A model generated the notes under the pieces. The model saw nothing but the letters and a program-made list of their open reading frames with translations. It did not search any database and was not told where the DNA came from. The translations under genes were made by a program, and so were the position numbers. From the NCBI GenBank assembly GCA_964619535.1, contig CAZUEX010000010.1, positions 1 through 64,000 on the forward strand: a DNA stretch of 64,000 bases. The letters run 5' to 3'. Shown here one piece after another: positions 7,328-16,515 of the stretch (its first letter is position 1; each line of letters starts with the position of its first letter). The DNA comes from Leptonema sp964619535. GTDB taxonomy: Bacteria > Spirochaetota > Leptospiria > Leptospirales > Leptonemataceae.

Positions 7328-9070
7328 TTACGGCACAGGAACATCAGCCGCAGAACGGTAGAGTTCATCCGTAATACGACGCAGCTCTTCGTCTGTGGCC
7401 TCGCCTTTGCCGATGCGCAGAAACAGCTCTCCTGCCTGCCGTCGGCTGATGCCCGGTACCGACTCCAGGGCCTTTCTTCCCAGACGGCGCAGATCGATGG
7501 GATAATGCAGGGCCCGCAAGGAGCGCTCTTCCCAGCCTGTGATGACGACGTCCAGGGGGCGTCGTTCTTTTCGCGCCTCTTCGGCCAGGGCATCGTCCAG
7601 TGGAATCTTCAGGGTAACAGGATAGGAGCCAAGGGGACGTCCAAGCATGAAGCCGGGGTTCTGCTCTTCGATGATGACCTCTCGTAAAACGGTGCCTGCA
7701 GGAAAGTTCTTTTTAAGAAACACATGGTCGATCTCTTTCCGGATGCGGTCCCGATAATAGAGGAAGCGCTGCTCAAGCCGTCTGGCAGCCGACGGCTGGT
7801 TGCGCTGGCGGCGTTCGAGTCGTGTATTCCTGTAAGGCATCACCTGGCGGATGTTGATGCGACGCAGAAGCAATCCGCTATCGAGGATGCGTTTCAAAAA
7901 CCGGTAGTTCTTTTCGAAGGTACGTTCTGTCTCTGCCGACAGGCCCTGGATGAGATTCAGGCCCGGAAGCAGGCGTGGAAGGCCATCCGTTCTGGCCGCT
8001 CCGTATTCGTTTACGATTTCGATGGCACGCAGGGCCTCTTCGGGGCTGCATTTCAGATCGTTGGCTTCAATAACAGCGGGATCGGCCGACTCAAGGCCCA
8101 TGGCGGCCGTATCCCCCGGTGTATTATAGCGGCAGATGATTTCGATGATGCGCCGTGACTCCTCGGGAAAGGTGGCAATCAGTCCGGGATTGATGTTATC
8201 GAGATGCAGCAGCTTCAGATCGGGGGCTGCCTGCCGGATGCCCGCATAGAGTAATTCAATGCTTTCTGGAATCGGACGCGGAAAGGAATTCCGAAAATCC
8301 TGCATGTCGGGAAGATAGGTCATGAGGTCCGCCTGTCTTCCGATACGAAAATAGCGATTGCCCATGCGCGAAAGCTCGGCTACCTCATCAAAGATGCCCT
8401 GCGGCTGTCGAAAGACAGGCTTTCCGTAAAAGGCCTCTGTGCAGAAAGAGCAGAAGACGTCACGGGTACATCCCCGGTAGGTTTCCAGCTCCAGTATAAG
8501 GTAGGGGTTGTTCGGATGCAGTTCGGTCAGAAAGGCTCCGCGCGGAGCGTAGCGGTCGACGTCTTCGTAGCTGCGCTTTGCAGGAAAGACCGGATGACGT
8601 GCGTTTTTGAACAGATCGTTCACGCCTTTCTGGATGCCGCCGGGATGACAGGCCAGTCGCTCCGCATAATACTCCAGGTCGCCACGAATCAACCATCCAC
8701 CCTTTTCACGGATGGACTTCTGGATCTCGGGTGAGGCGTAGCGTACAGGCCCGCCGATTAACGTGGTGCTCTGCGGATCATGACGGGCCTGCAGGTCCAG
8801 GAATTCCAGAACCTCGGCAACGCTGCCGATCTTCCCACCCAGATACCGGCCGGGGACGGTGGTGCCTGCGATCAAAAGCACAAGTTCATATTCCTGGGGC
8901 AGCTGTTTGCCAAGAGACCGCCATTGGTCCACGGTCATGTAATGGATCTGCTCCTGCGGAATACCACCCGCTACCAAGGCCCCTGCAGCATAACGGCAGT
9001 AGGGCGAAAGATAGGGTGGTACGCCGAAGCAGGCTGGTTCATCTACGTAAAAATCAAGGATCAGTATCAT
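7328..9070 (-). CDS. Radical SAM protein with N-terminal B12-binding-like domain and C-terminal helix-hairpin-helix
   Basis: The 580-residue product begins with a Rossmann-like region (MILILDFYVDEPACFGVPPY) of the kind seen in cobalamin-binding radical SAM proteins. The radical SAM domain has its cysteine cluster in YRGCTRDVFCSFC, which reads C-x5-C-x2-C rather than the common C-x3-C-x2-C. A helix-hairpin-helix-like segment (ALESVPGISRRQAGELFLRI) lies near the C-terminus and hints at nucleic-acid contact. Similar architectures exist in archaeal proteins of unknown role; the reaction is unknown. ATG at 9070 is chosen because the recognisable fold starts there, although the frame is open to 9289. 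It is divergent from lptD with 56 bp between the starts. Confidence 0.82.
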   Translation of the reverse strand: MILILDFYVDEPACFGVPPYLSPYCRYAAGALVAGGIPQEQIHYMTVDQWRSLGKQLPQEYELVLLIAGTTVPGRYLGGKIGSVAEVLEFLDLQARHDPQSTTLIGGPVRYASPEIQKSIREKGGWLIRGDLEYYAERLACHPGGIQKGVNDLFKNARHPVFPAKRSYEDVDRYAPRGAFLTELHPNNPYLILELETYRGCTRDVFCSFCTEAFYGKPVFRQPQGIFDEVAELSRMGNRYFRIGRQADLMTYLPDMQDFRNSFPRPIPESIELLYAGIRQAAPDLKLLHLDNINPGLIATFPEESRRIIEIICRYNTPGDTAAMGLESADPAVIEANDLKCSPEEALRAIEIVNEYGAARTDGLPRLLPGLNLIQGLSAETERTFEKNYRFLKRILDSGLLLRRINIRQVMPYRNTRLERRQRNQPSAARRLEQRFLYYRDRIRKEIDHVFLKKNFPAGTVLREVIIEEQNPGFMLGRPLGSYPVTLKIPLDDALAEEARKERRPLDVVITGWEERSLRALHYPIDLRRLGRKALESVPGISRRQAGELFLRIGKGEATDEELRRITDELYRSAADVPVP

Positions 9071-9126
9071 TTCTTTGCTTTGACAGTGAGCGATTGACCA
9101 AAAATGGTTACCGGGAACGTTTTCGC

Positions 9127-11889
9127 ATGGCCTTTTATTCACAAAGTAAAGAATTCGGGCCAGGGGAGCCCCTTTTTTCTGCTCTGGCGTACACTGTAAA
9201 GGGCCTTGCAAGTAGCCTGCTATTCCTTGCCTTCCTTCTGGCTTCTCCCCTGTATTCCCAACCCACCCTGCAGGATCGCTCCCTGCCAAGCCCGTCGTTA
9301 ACGGCCGACCCTCTGCAGGGCAAATCCGAGATCGAAGAGGCCTGGCTGAAGGCTGCCCTGGCCGACGTGCGCAGTGAAGAAGAGCAGAGCAGCATTGCCA
9401 TTGAGCATGCTGCGCAGGGGGAGTGGATGCAGGGAGAAGAGGACGGCACGGGTCTTCTCAAGCTTTACGGACGGATCCGCATCCGCCTGGGGCAGGGCCT
9501 TCTCTTTGCAGACCGGGTCATCATCGATACAGGCCGAAAGGAGCTCTATGCGGAGGGCAATCTTATCTATGTCGAAGGCCAGGCCCGTGTTACGGCCGAT
9601 CGACTGATCTATGATCAGCGCCTTGGGGCCGGCATCCTCTACAACGGTGAAGGCTACAGAGAGCCCGTCTATTTTACGGGCAAGAATATCCGGGGCCTGG
9701 GCGAGGGACGTTTTTCGATCAGCCATGCCTACTTTACAACGTGTGCGGCCGAAGAGCCACATTACAATTTTCGAGCTCGCAAGGCCTGGATCTATTCGGA
9801 TGGGCGTATCGCTGCTGCCGGTGTGGTCTATTCTGTAGGCGGCGTTCCTGTTCTGCCTCTGCCCTTTTTCTATGCCTCGGAATGGGGCACGGGCGTTATC
9901 TCTCAATTCGGTCACAGTAACCTGCAGGGATACTTCTGGCAGAATACCTATCAGTTTGCCGTTCCGTCGGCCTATTCTTCCTCGTTTCTACCCATGGCAT
10001 ATCGGCTGAAGGCCGACCTCTATGAAAAGACCGGCGGACATGTTGGTCTTGAGATGTATCGCTTCTCGCCGGGACTGAGCTACGTGCTGGATCTTGGGAT
10101 GGCGGAGTTCAAGCGATATGAGGTCGTTGCAGATACAAGAACGTCGAACGGTATAAGCGTCTCGAATCAAATCCTGCAGGATGATGGAACATACAGCAAA
10201 GAAAACTACAAATGGGCGAAGGCCTTTGCGCTGATCGCCTATCAGAACAAGAACTATAAAGAAAACTCCGTCCAGAAGCTTGCCATTCGTTACGAAAACT
10301 ACACCCACAGGCTTTTCGAATACGAGTTCGGTGCACGATATCAACCCGACACAACCATTCCCGCTCTGTACAAACGAAACGAAGCAGGCCGTGGTATTCC
10401 GCGAACAGAAACAGACTGGACAATGACCTACAATGACCAGCGCGGAGATTTGAATATTAGCGTGAAGGCTTCGCGACATCGGCTGTGGATTGAAGAACCG
10501 GACTTCGAAGATTCTTCATACAGGCCAACGCAGGACATTGCTCCCTCTGTGCAGATCGAGAAAAAGATCTTTCTCGGCAGGATTGCCGATCTCTTTCCCG
10601 TTTACTGGGACCATACCCTGGAAACGCAGTTCGAAAAGCTTTACTCCGATGGTGATCCCTACGTTGAATATAACGAGAACGAGTATAAGACAGGGCTTCG
10701 CGGCTACTTCTCTTTTTATCCCTACATTACCTACCGTCCGTCTGCGGGCTTTGGAGTGCGCAAAACCAATGCCGACCCAAAGAATCTGACCACGGCCGAT
10801 GCAGATGTGCTTCACGCTGCTGCTGCCCGTGACTCCTACCAGTACTGGTGGCAGGAGCATGAGCTCTCTATCGGTCCGCAGCAGCTCTATCTGCGTGCTG
10901 TATATCGCAAGAAGGATGCCTTTAAAGAAGATCTGAAGGATGCAACACGAAGCGAATATACCGGTTTTACAGGTCGGCAGCGCGTCAATGAGGTGGAGGC
11001 CTCGATCAATGTCAGCCCCATCGAAGATGTGAACTTTCAGATCCTGTCCGTTTACGATTTTCGACAGTACGAGTACGACGTACCCTCCCGGGAGCGGTGG
11101 AGCTATCCCGTCTTTCGCGCTGACATTCTGTTCAATATGCTGGCCTTGTTCCGGCCCGGGCGCGAAAATCTGCTCAGCAGACGCCGTTCTCACTTCGTAG
11201 ACCTTCGCATTGTAAATGATTATGTATATGATCCTGTGATGAAGCGGGATCACTCCAACCTGTTTGGCGTGATCTTTCAGGCCGGAGGATTTGACCTCTG
11301 GCTTCTGGACCGTCTGCGATATATTGAATTTGGGTACTACTGGCATCATGTGTATTATGATCCTTCCCTGGATCATATGCGTTTCAGTTCGAAGCTTGAC
11401 ATAAAGCTCACGAAATGGCTCTTTTTTGAGATGGAGCTTGAATCTCGTCTGACGCGTCCCGATCGGTATGATTCCAGCAACTATGATGCCGATTCTCTCT
11501 GTCAGAATGGGCGCTGTCTGCCCGAATCCCTGCTACCCGAAACAGAACGTCAGACGGATTTTCTGACCGATTTTACCGATTCTCTGGGCATCAACGGGCA
11601 GAGGGCGCGTGAAACGGCTGCCTTTAACATTGGCTACTTTGAAGGGGCATTTCTGATCGATGCACATGACTACGAGGTGCGCTTTGGTTATGCCCTGGAG
11701 CAGAAAAGCATGCTGGGCGGTTCCAACTCCCTGCAGGTCGTGAACTACTATGATAATAAGGTCTTTGTAAGCTTTACATTCCTTCGTTTTGATGTGGGCG
11801 GTGTTTCACAGAGGCCCAGTCGTTTTATTCTGAACCGCCAGCGCGTCCGTCCGCAGGATATTGGTGTTCAATCCATCAGTTCGCAGTGA
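9127..11889 (+). CDS. lptD: LPS-assembly protein LptD (OstA family)
   Basis: LptD is the outer-membrane beta-barrel that inserts lipopolysaccharide into the outer leaflet. The 920-residue product has an N-terminal hydrophobic signal (LLFLAFLLASPLYSQ). A periplasmic OstA/LptA-like jellyroll follows at about 110-260 (GRIRIRLGQGLLFADRVIID, LYAEGNLIYVEGQARVTADR, AYFTTCAAEEPHYNF, GGVPVLPLPFF). A long Tyr/Phe-rich C-terminal barrel with alternating strands completes it. ATG at 9127 has a modest GGGA site. It is followed after 7 bp by a polyprenyl-phosphate sugar transferase, so the pair looks like an envelope glycan operon. Sequence identity to enterobacterial LptD is evidently low, but the domain order fits. 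Confidence 0.87.
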   Translation: MAFYSQSKEFGPGEPLFSALAYTVKGLASSLLFLAFLLASPLYSQPTLQDRSLPSPSLTADPLQGKSEIEEAWLKAALADVRSEEEQSSIAIEHAAQGEWMQGEEDGTGLLKLYGRIRIRLGQGLLFADRVIIDTGRKELYAEGNLIYVEGQARVTADRLIYDQRLGAGILYNGEGYREPVYFTGKNIRGLGEGRFSISHAYFTTCAAEEPHYNFRARKAWIYSDGRIAAAGVVYSVGGVPVLPLPFFYASEWGTGVISQFGHSNLQGYFWQNTYQFAVPSAYSSSFLPMAYRLKADLYEKTGGHVGLEMYRFSPGLSYVLDLGMAEFKRYEVVADTRTSNGISVSNQILQDDGTYSKENYKWAKAFALIAYQNKNYKENSVQKLAIRYENYTHRLFEYEFGARYQPDTTIPALYKRNEAGRGIPRTETDWTMTYNDQRGDLNISVKASRHRLWIEEPDFEDSSYRPTQDIAPSVQIEKKIFLGRIADLFPVYWDHTLETQFEKLYSDGDPYVEYNENEYKTGLRGYFSFYPYITYRPSAGFGVRKTNADPKNLTTADADVLHAAAARDSYQYWWQEHELSIGPQQLYLRAVYRKKDAFKEDLKDATRSEYTGFTGRQRVNEVEASINVSPIEDVNFQILSVYDFRQYEYDVPSRERWSYPVFRADILFNMLALFRPGRENLLSRRRSHFVDLRIVNDYVYDPVMKRDHSNLFGVIFQAGGFDLWLLDRLRYIEFGYYWHHVYYDPSLDHMRFSSKLDIKLTKWLFFEMELESRLTRPDRYDSSNYDADSLCQNGRCLPESLLPETERQTDFLTDFTDSLGINGQRARETAAFNIGYFEGAFLIDAHDYEVRFGYALEQKSMLGGSNSLQVVNYYDNKVFVSFTFLRFDVGGVSQRPSRFILNRQRVRPQDIGVQSISSQ

Positions 11890-11896
11890 GAAGAGT

Positions 11897-13333
11897 ATGA
11901 TACGTGAACGCAAACAGACACTGAAGATTTCTCTGCTATTCCTTGATGCCCTGGCCGGTTTCCTGGCATTCTGGTCCGCCTTTGTACTGCACTTTTATGT
12001 GATCAGTCCGGAACGCAGAGAGTTTGTGATGACCGATGCAGGGGGAATCTTCGTCGGTTCTCATGACATTCAGATGGTAATGGCCTACCTTCCGCTGGCC
12101 TTTCTTTTTGTTCTCTCGCAGGTTGTGGTATTTCTGGCCGTTGACCTTTATCGGCCCATGCAGGGGAGGCAGTCTCTTCGCGAAAGCCTGACGATCCTCA
12201 GAGCTGTGGCCATAGCCCTGGTCATTCTTCTATCAGCCCTGTTCTTTTACAGGGGGCAGAGCTATTCGCGCCTGATGATAGGCTATGCAACACTGCTTTC
12301 TGTGCTTTATATCAACCTCGGTCATGTGTTGTTTCGGGCATCCCTTTCATATCTGCGTGGCCGTGGCTATAATCTGCGTCATATCCTGATTGTTGGAACC
12401 GGTCGCAATGCCCTCCGGTTTATCGAAAATATGGAGCAGTATCCCCTGTACGGGTACAAGATTCGCGGCGTCATTGGCCCGAAAACGAAGATGCCCGAAG
12501 GGATTGCTCGATACCGCATTGGCAACTATGATGATCTGGCTTCGATCTGCGAGGCCGAACAGATTGATTCCGTTGTTGTGGCCCTTGAAGGATCATCAAA
12601 GCATCTGCGATCGGTTGTTGACTATTGTTATCGCGAAGGCATCGATTGTAGAATCATTCCGGATCTTTTTGATCTTGTAACGCACCGGGCTCGTGTGGAG
12701 GACATGAATGGCCTGCCGGTACTGACCCTGCGCGATATTCCCCTGCACAATGGCTATCATCGTTTTGTAAAGAGGATGTTCGATATCGTCTTCTCTGCCA
12801 TCGTCCTGATACTGAGCCTGCCGCTCTTCCTGATTCTGGCTGTGATTGTGAAGCTCTCTTCGCCTGGCCCCGTCTTTTTTGTGCAGGAACGGGTGGGACT
12901 GGATCGTCGCCTGTTCAAGCTGATCAAGTTTCGCACCATGACCGTTCAGGATAAGAATGTATCGGATACCACCTGGGGCGGAAAGAACGATGCTCGGGTA
13001 ACTCCTGTAGGGAAGTTTTTGCGCAAAACCTCTCTTGATGAACTGCCTCAGTTCCTGAATGTTCTAAAAGGCGATATGTCCGTTGTCGGTCCGCGGCCGG
13101 AACGTCCGCATTTCGTTCAGAAATTCAAGAAGACCTACGACCGGTACATGCTGCGGCACAGCGCAAAGGCCGGTATTACAGGCTGGGCACAGATCCTCGG
13201 CTATCGTGGTGATACTTCGATCGAAAAGAGAATCGAAGCGGACATCTACTACATCGAAAACTGGTCGCTTCTTTTCGATGTGCTGATCATCCTGCGCACC
13301 ATTCCGTCGATGATCAAAAATCCAGGGGAATAA
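11897..13333 (+). CDS. Undecaprenyl-phosphate sugar phosphotransferase (WbaP/exopolysaccharide initiating type)
   Basis: This 478-residue membrane enzyme would transfer a sugar-1-phosphate from a nucleotide sugar to undecaprenyl phosphate, the first step in assembling O-antigen or exopolysaccharide repeat units. About four transmembrane segments occupy residues 10-160. A CoA-binding-like Rossmann region follows (HILIVGTGRNALRFIENM). The C-terminal bacterial sugar transferase domain (about 285-478) has KRMFDIVFSAIVL, SPGPVFFVQERVG, KLIKFRTM, SLDELPQFLNVLKGDMSVVG and PRPE. ATG at 11897 lies 7 bp after the lptD stop. Its end overlaps the opposite-strand gene at 13314 by 20 bp, a tail-to-tail overlap. 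Confidence 0.93.
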   Translation: MIRERKQTLKISLLFLDALAGFLAFWSAFVLHFYVISPERREFVMTDAGGIFVGSHDIQMVMAYLPLAFLFVLSQVVVFLAVDLYRPMQGRQSLRESLTILRAVAIALVILLSALFFYRGQSYSRLMIGYATLLSVLYINLGHVLFRASLSYLRGRGYNLRHILIVGTGRNALRFIENMEQYPLYGYKIRGVIGPKTKMPEGIARYRIGNYDDLASICEAEQIDSVVVALEGSSKHLRSVVDYCYREGIDCRIIPDLFDLVTHRARVEDMNGLPVLTLRDIPLHNGYHRFVKRMFDIVFSAIVLILSLPLFLILAVIVKLSSPGPVFFVQERVGLDRRLFKLIKFRTMTVQDKNVSDTTWGGKNDARVTPVGKFLRKTSLDELPQFLNVLKGDMSVVGPRPERPHFVQKFKKTYDRYMLRHSAKAGITGWAQILGYRGDTSIEKRIEADIYYIENWSLLFDVLIILRTIPSMIKNPGE

Positions 13334-13847
13334 GGACTGCAAAGAGCGGGTATTCCTGCTGTTCGGGTAATGGTCCGGGAAGGCGGACCGTACTCTGCGG
13401 TATGTCATAGACCGGTGCCTTTTCCAGCTCTTCTTCTCTTTGAAGAATCAGGCCGTTGTAGATTCCCACACCGAGCAGGATGAGGTGCAATCCCACAGAA
13501 TAGCCGGCCAGATTCAGGTTTTGATCGGCTTCTTTCCGGAACTCCAGGCTGCTTTTGAAGCCGCTGCCATAGGGATCGCGGTACCGCAGTCCGGGCCCAT
13601 AATAGAGATCGGCCAGGCGCGCCGCCTTTTCGGCCGAAGCATAGTCGGCAAAACGATTGTGAAAGTGGATGGCCGAAGCCAGGGTTACGACCCGACCTGT
13701 CAGCATCAACGTGCCGGCTACCGGTCGATTTCGAACAAAAAAGACCGCGCCCGGTGCGATGGGCTCCAGCCACAGGGCCGTCGATGTGATCTTCTCCGCT
13801 GCCAGATTGCTGCTCAAAAGCAGAAAAACTAAAGCCGCCTTTTTCAT
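13314..13847 (-). CDS. Exported or membrane protein of unknown function
   Basis: The protein has 177 residues. It starts with a cleavable signal peptide (MKKAALVFLLLSSNLAAEK) and contains a second hydrophobic stretch at about 115-135 (AGYSVGLHLILLGVGIYNGL). The central part (LADLYYGPGLRYRDPYG) is reminiscent of small spirochaetal DUF5683-like membrane proteins, but the resemblance is weak. It is the last gene of a three-gene minus-strand operon in which every junction is a 4-nt overlap: its ATG overlaps the stop of the fibronectin-like gene as ATGA. Its 3' end overlaps the sugar transferase gene by 20 bp. Confidence 0.65.
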   Translation of the reverse strand: MKKAALVFLLLSSNLAAEKITSTALWLEPIAPGAVFFVRNRPVAGTLMLTGRVVTLASAIHFHNRFADYASAEKAARLADLYYGPGLRYRDPYGSGFKSSLEFRKEADQNLNLAGYSVGLHLILLGVGIYNGLILQREEELEKAPVYDIPQSTVRLPGPLPEQQEYPLFAVLIPLDF

Positions 13848-14257
13848 GGGATCACCGCTACATGGGGTTCAGAGGGAAGGGATTCAGCAAGGCCATCGTA
13901 TCCCGTTACAACGAACGTCAACATGCCTGTGTAAGAGTCTGTGTCGATACAGTATTCGCGCCCGACCAGCTCATCGAGCCGATCCTCGCTGCGAAAGAAC
14001 TCCGTCGGCGGATACACATAGTACAGATACAGCCGGTAGACGGGAACCTCGGACTGTGTGTCGGGATCGATGGAAGCATTCCAGCTCAGGCATAGACTTG
14101 AAAGACTGGCATTGTAGATGGAGGTCAGACCGTCCGGCGTGGTTGGACGTTGCAGACCCCCCACAAGAAGGGGATTCAAAAAGGTAAGCTCATCCGTTGT
14201 GCCCTGCCTGCAAAAGGAACAGAGAAATACGATGAGGAAGGCCTGCAATGCCTTCAC
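13844..14257 (-). CDS. Small lipoprotein-like protein with a fibronectin type III-like segment
   Basis: The preferred start is GTG at 14257, which overlaps the upstream stop as GTGA and has GGAGG 7 bp before it; the frame is open a further 81 bp but without support. The 137-residue product begins with a hydrophobic export signal (VKALQAFLIVFLCSFCRQG) with a possible lipobox at CSFC. The region SLCLSWNASIDPDTQSEVPV with YRLYLYYVYPP resembles a fibronectin type III beta-sandwich. It sits in the middle of the three-gene operon of exported proteins. Role unknown; binding or scaffolding at the envelope is a guess from the fold. Confidence 0.65.
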   Translation of the reverse strand: MKALQAFLIVFLCSFCRQGTTDELTFLNPLLVGGLQRPTTPDGLTSIYNASLSSLCLSWNASIDPDTQSEVPVYRLYLYYVYPPTEFFRSEDRLDELVGREYCIDTDSYTGMLTFVVTGYDGLAESLPSEPHVAVIP

Positions 14258-14643
14258 GGATCGGCCTCCAGAACCCTGTATGATCCGCTTAAGGCGAAAA
14301 CGGCGCGATAGTTTTCTGTAACGGTTCTGCACCGGCAAAGCCGCATGGCCTGTTCAAAAAGAGGCAGGGTCTGGCCGATTTTACCGGATGATATGCGCGA
14401 AGCCATAAGGGCTCTGTAAACGGCTTCATTGTTCCAGTCGCTGCATGCATTCTGCCTTCTGCGTCTTTCTGCAAAGTGTTCTGCTTCATGGGCCCATCGC
14501 TCTTCGGGCTGTGGACTGGCATCGATCAGATACAGGGTAACGGTTTCCTGTATACCACCGGGAAGAGATCGGCGAAGATGGATGGGACTTTTCTGCGCAC
14601 TGCAGCCCATCAGAATTGACAGCAGCAGAAAAGGAAAAAGCAT
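14254..14643 (-). CDS. Small putative lipoprotein of unknown function
   Basis: MLFPFLLLSILMGCSAQKSP is a classical lipoprotein signal with lipobox LMGC and Cys at about residue 14. The mature domain of about 115 residues contains a helical, Arg- and Cys-containing stretch (AEHFAERRRRQNACSDW) and SGKIGQTLPLFEQAMRLCR, which could be a single TPR-like helix pair. The start is taken as ATG at 14643; ATG at 14664 is equally open but would lengthen the n-region. It is the first gene of the three-gene operon. It is divergent from the small lipoprotein gene at 14719, with about 75 bp of AT-rich sequence between them that must hold both promoters. Confidence 0.65.
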   Translation of the reverse strand: MLFPFLLLSILMGCSAQKSPIHLRRSLPGGIQETVTLYLIDASPQPEERWAHEAEHFAERRRRQNACSDWNNEAVYRALMASRISSGKIGQTLPLFEQAMRLCRCRTVTENYRAVFALSGSYRVLEADP

Positions 14644-14718
14644 CCGTCCGGGTTGCCGTGGCATCGGGAAATTATGCTTGCTTCACATCTCTCTGTCAAT
14701 TTTTAATGTGATTATCAT

Positions 14719-14985
14719 ATGCTGCCTGTTCGAATTCTATCCATTGCCGCCCTGCTTCTGATGATGATCGGCTGCAAAGAGGATCCAGACGATCTTCCTG
14801 AGAAGCTGGCCACGTATCAGCTTTTATGTCCGGCGGGGATTGATAGCTGTTACAATGAATGCGGCGTGAGCTCTGGCGTGAGCTCTGGAGGCGAGCCTAC
14901 AGGCGAAGAATTGCGTGCCTTCGACACATGTACCTCGCAGTGCGACATCCTCTGTGATACAAGCTTCCTGTTTCTTTCGGATTAA
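14719..14985 (+). CDS. Small cysteine-rich lipoprotein
   Basis: This 88-residue protein has a short lipoprotein signal (MLPVRILSIAALLLMMIGC) with lipobox MIGC. After the lipid-anchor Cys the mature part holds six more cysteines in pairs (LCPAGIDSCYNEC, CTSQCDILC), which suggests disulphides in the periplasm or at the surface. A tandem 12-bp repeat (GGCGTGAGCTCT, two copies near 14871-14894) encodes GVSSGVSSGG and could vary in copy number by slippage. It converges with the membrane protein gene ending at 14999. No known family was recognised. Confidence 0.65.
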   Translation: MLPVRILSIAALLLMMIGCKEDPDDLPEKLATYQLLCPAGIDSCYNECGVSSGVSSGGEPTGEELRAFDTCTSQCDILCDTSFLFLSD

Positions 14986-14998
14986 TCCACCGTTCGGA

Positions 14999-16507
14999 TC
15001 AGTCCACCGTCGCCTGGCGACCCAGGAATCGGTGCACCTCTATGATGGCTGCCCGGTAAGATGGTTCGTTCGGTGCAGACAGTGCCCGGTCTAAAAGGCG
15101 ATGCGCTTCAGCCAGACCGTCTTTCCTTTTCTCTGCCAGTAGATAGAGCAGCATCAGCTCTCGCTTGCGATCCTCTGCAACCTTCGGCCACCGCGCATTC
15201 TCCTGTAGTGTGACCACAACAGACCGCGCTGTGTCCAAAGCCTGTATGGCCTGCTGCCGATCGTCTCTGTGGTTGTAGGATAGCCAGAGCAGGGTGGGAA
15301 GGAGTGTTACAGCGGCCAGTGAGCCCAGGCCAGCAGCATCGGGTTGTTTTTCGAGGCGCAGAAACAGCAAGACGTGCAGGGGGATGGCGACGACACCAAG
15401 CAAATCCCAGTCTGCCGGCATGCCGATGACCGGATTCCATATAAAGAGCTGCAGCCCGTAGGTTGCCGCTACAACGGCCACGATCCTTTCGGTGTTATCG
15501 AGGCGGTGCGGCCATAGCCTGGCAAGGAGCGATGCAGCCGGAGCACAGAGAAGCAGGACAAACAGAACCTTTACCAGATTCATGGATGAGAAGATCTTGT
15601 GTAAAGGCAGGATCGGAGGATGCAGAAGGTGGGAACCCTCTAACGACAGGTTTAGAATGTTAAAATACAGAAACCATCCCGAGAGAAGGACGGCCGCCGT
15701 AATGAGTCCACAGTAAAACGACTCTCTGACAAAGCCGGCCACACTGTCGTTGCGCAGCCAGATGTAGTAGATCAGTCCGGGCAATAGCAATCCGCTGCTT
15801 AGATGATGCAGTGCTGCAAGAGCAGAAAGAAAGGCCACCGCATAGGGTATGATGGCAGAACGTTTCAGGCCGGTATCGACGGCAATCATGAGCAGGATGA
15901 CGGTAACGCTCATGGCCAGAAAGGCATAGTGCTCGATGTAGCCCGCAAAGAGCTGCGTTGTAGGCACACAGAACAGCAGCAGGAAGCCACGTATCTGCGT
16001 CCTGAGCGGCCTTTTTCTTAGAAACAGAACGACGGATGCAAGCAACAGAAAGCCGCAAACATAGCTGTAAAGGCCAAGTGCAAGGAAGATGTCATCGTAG
16101 CGGCCAGAAAGAAGCAGAGAACCGGATAGGTACGAAAACAGGCGATACGAAAGGGAGCGTAGAAGAGGTTCAAGGATTTCATCGAAGGAGGTCCAGTAGC
16201 CGGTTAACTCGGCTGCAAGTGGAAGAATCTCCACAAGCCAGAGGCTATCGCCGGCCCCCTCCGGCGGAGCCGCGATGCGTCGCATGGGAAGAAGGCAGAT
16301 AAGGAGCATACCTGCCACAGAGAACAGGACAGGCATACCACGAGGGGCTCTAATTTCTGGAAGAGATAGGGGGATGCGGCGCTCCACAAGCGTAAAGAGA
16401 GCGATGGCAATGAGCAGGGGTTCAAAGCCGGCCAGGTAGGCGAAAAGGTGTAGCTCGCCCCAGGGCCGTGCCAGCAAGGCCAGCGTAAGTAAGAGCAGTG
16501 AGATCAC
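14999..16507 (-). CDS. Polytopic membrane protein of unknown function
   Basis: The 502-residue protein has about ten to twelve hydrophobic segments from residue 1 to about 420. A soluble C-terminal helical tail follows (LLYLLAEKRKDGLAEAHRLL and nearby), resembling a TPR-like hairpin. The layout, with a long loop after the second or third membrane segment, recalls GT-C type glycosyltransferases or O-antigen ligase-like proteins, but I see no diagnostic motif, so this is only a possibility. It lies 8 bp after the trmB stop on the same strand and is probably co-transcribed with it. Confidence 0.65.
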   Translation of the reverse strand: MISLLLLTLALLARPWGELHLFAYLAGFEPLLIAIALFTLVERRIPLSLPEIRAPRGMPVLFSVAGMLLICLLPMRRIAAPPEGAGDSLWLVEILPLAAELTGYWTSFDEILEPLLRSLSYRLFSYLSGSLLLSGRYDDIFLALGLYSYVCGFLLLASVVLFLRKRPLRTQIRGFLLLFCVPTTQLFAGYIEHYAFLAMSVTVILLMIAVDTGLKRSAIIPYAVAFLSALAALHHLSSGLLLPGLIYYIWLRNDSVAGFVRESFYCGLITAAVLLSGWFLYFNILNLSLEGSHLLHPPILPLHKIFSSMNLVKVLFVLLLCAPAASLLARLWPHRLDNTERIVAVVAATYGLQLFIWNPVIGMPADWDLLGVVAIPLHVLLFLRLEKQPDAAGLGSLAAVTLLPTLLWLSYNHRDDRQQAIQALDTARSVVVTLQENARWPKVAEDRKRELMLLYLLAEKRKDGLAEAHRLLDRALSAPNEPSYRAAIIEVHRFLGRQATVD

Positions 16508-16515
16508 CGTCCTGC

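Noticed and set aside
10516..11376. 286-residue minus-strand frame
   Set aside because: It is antisense to lptD and has no ribosome site or known motif.
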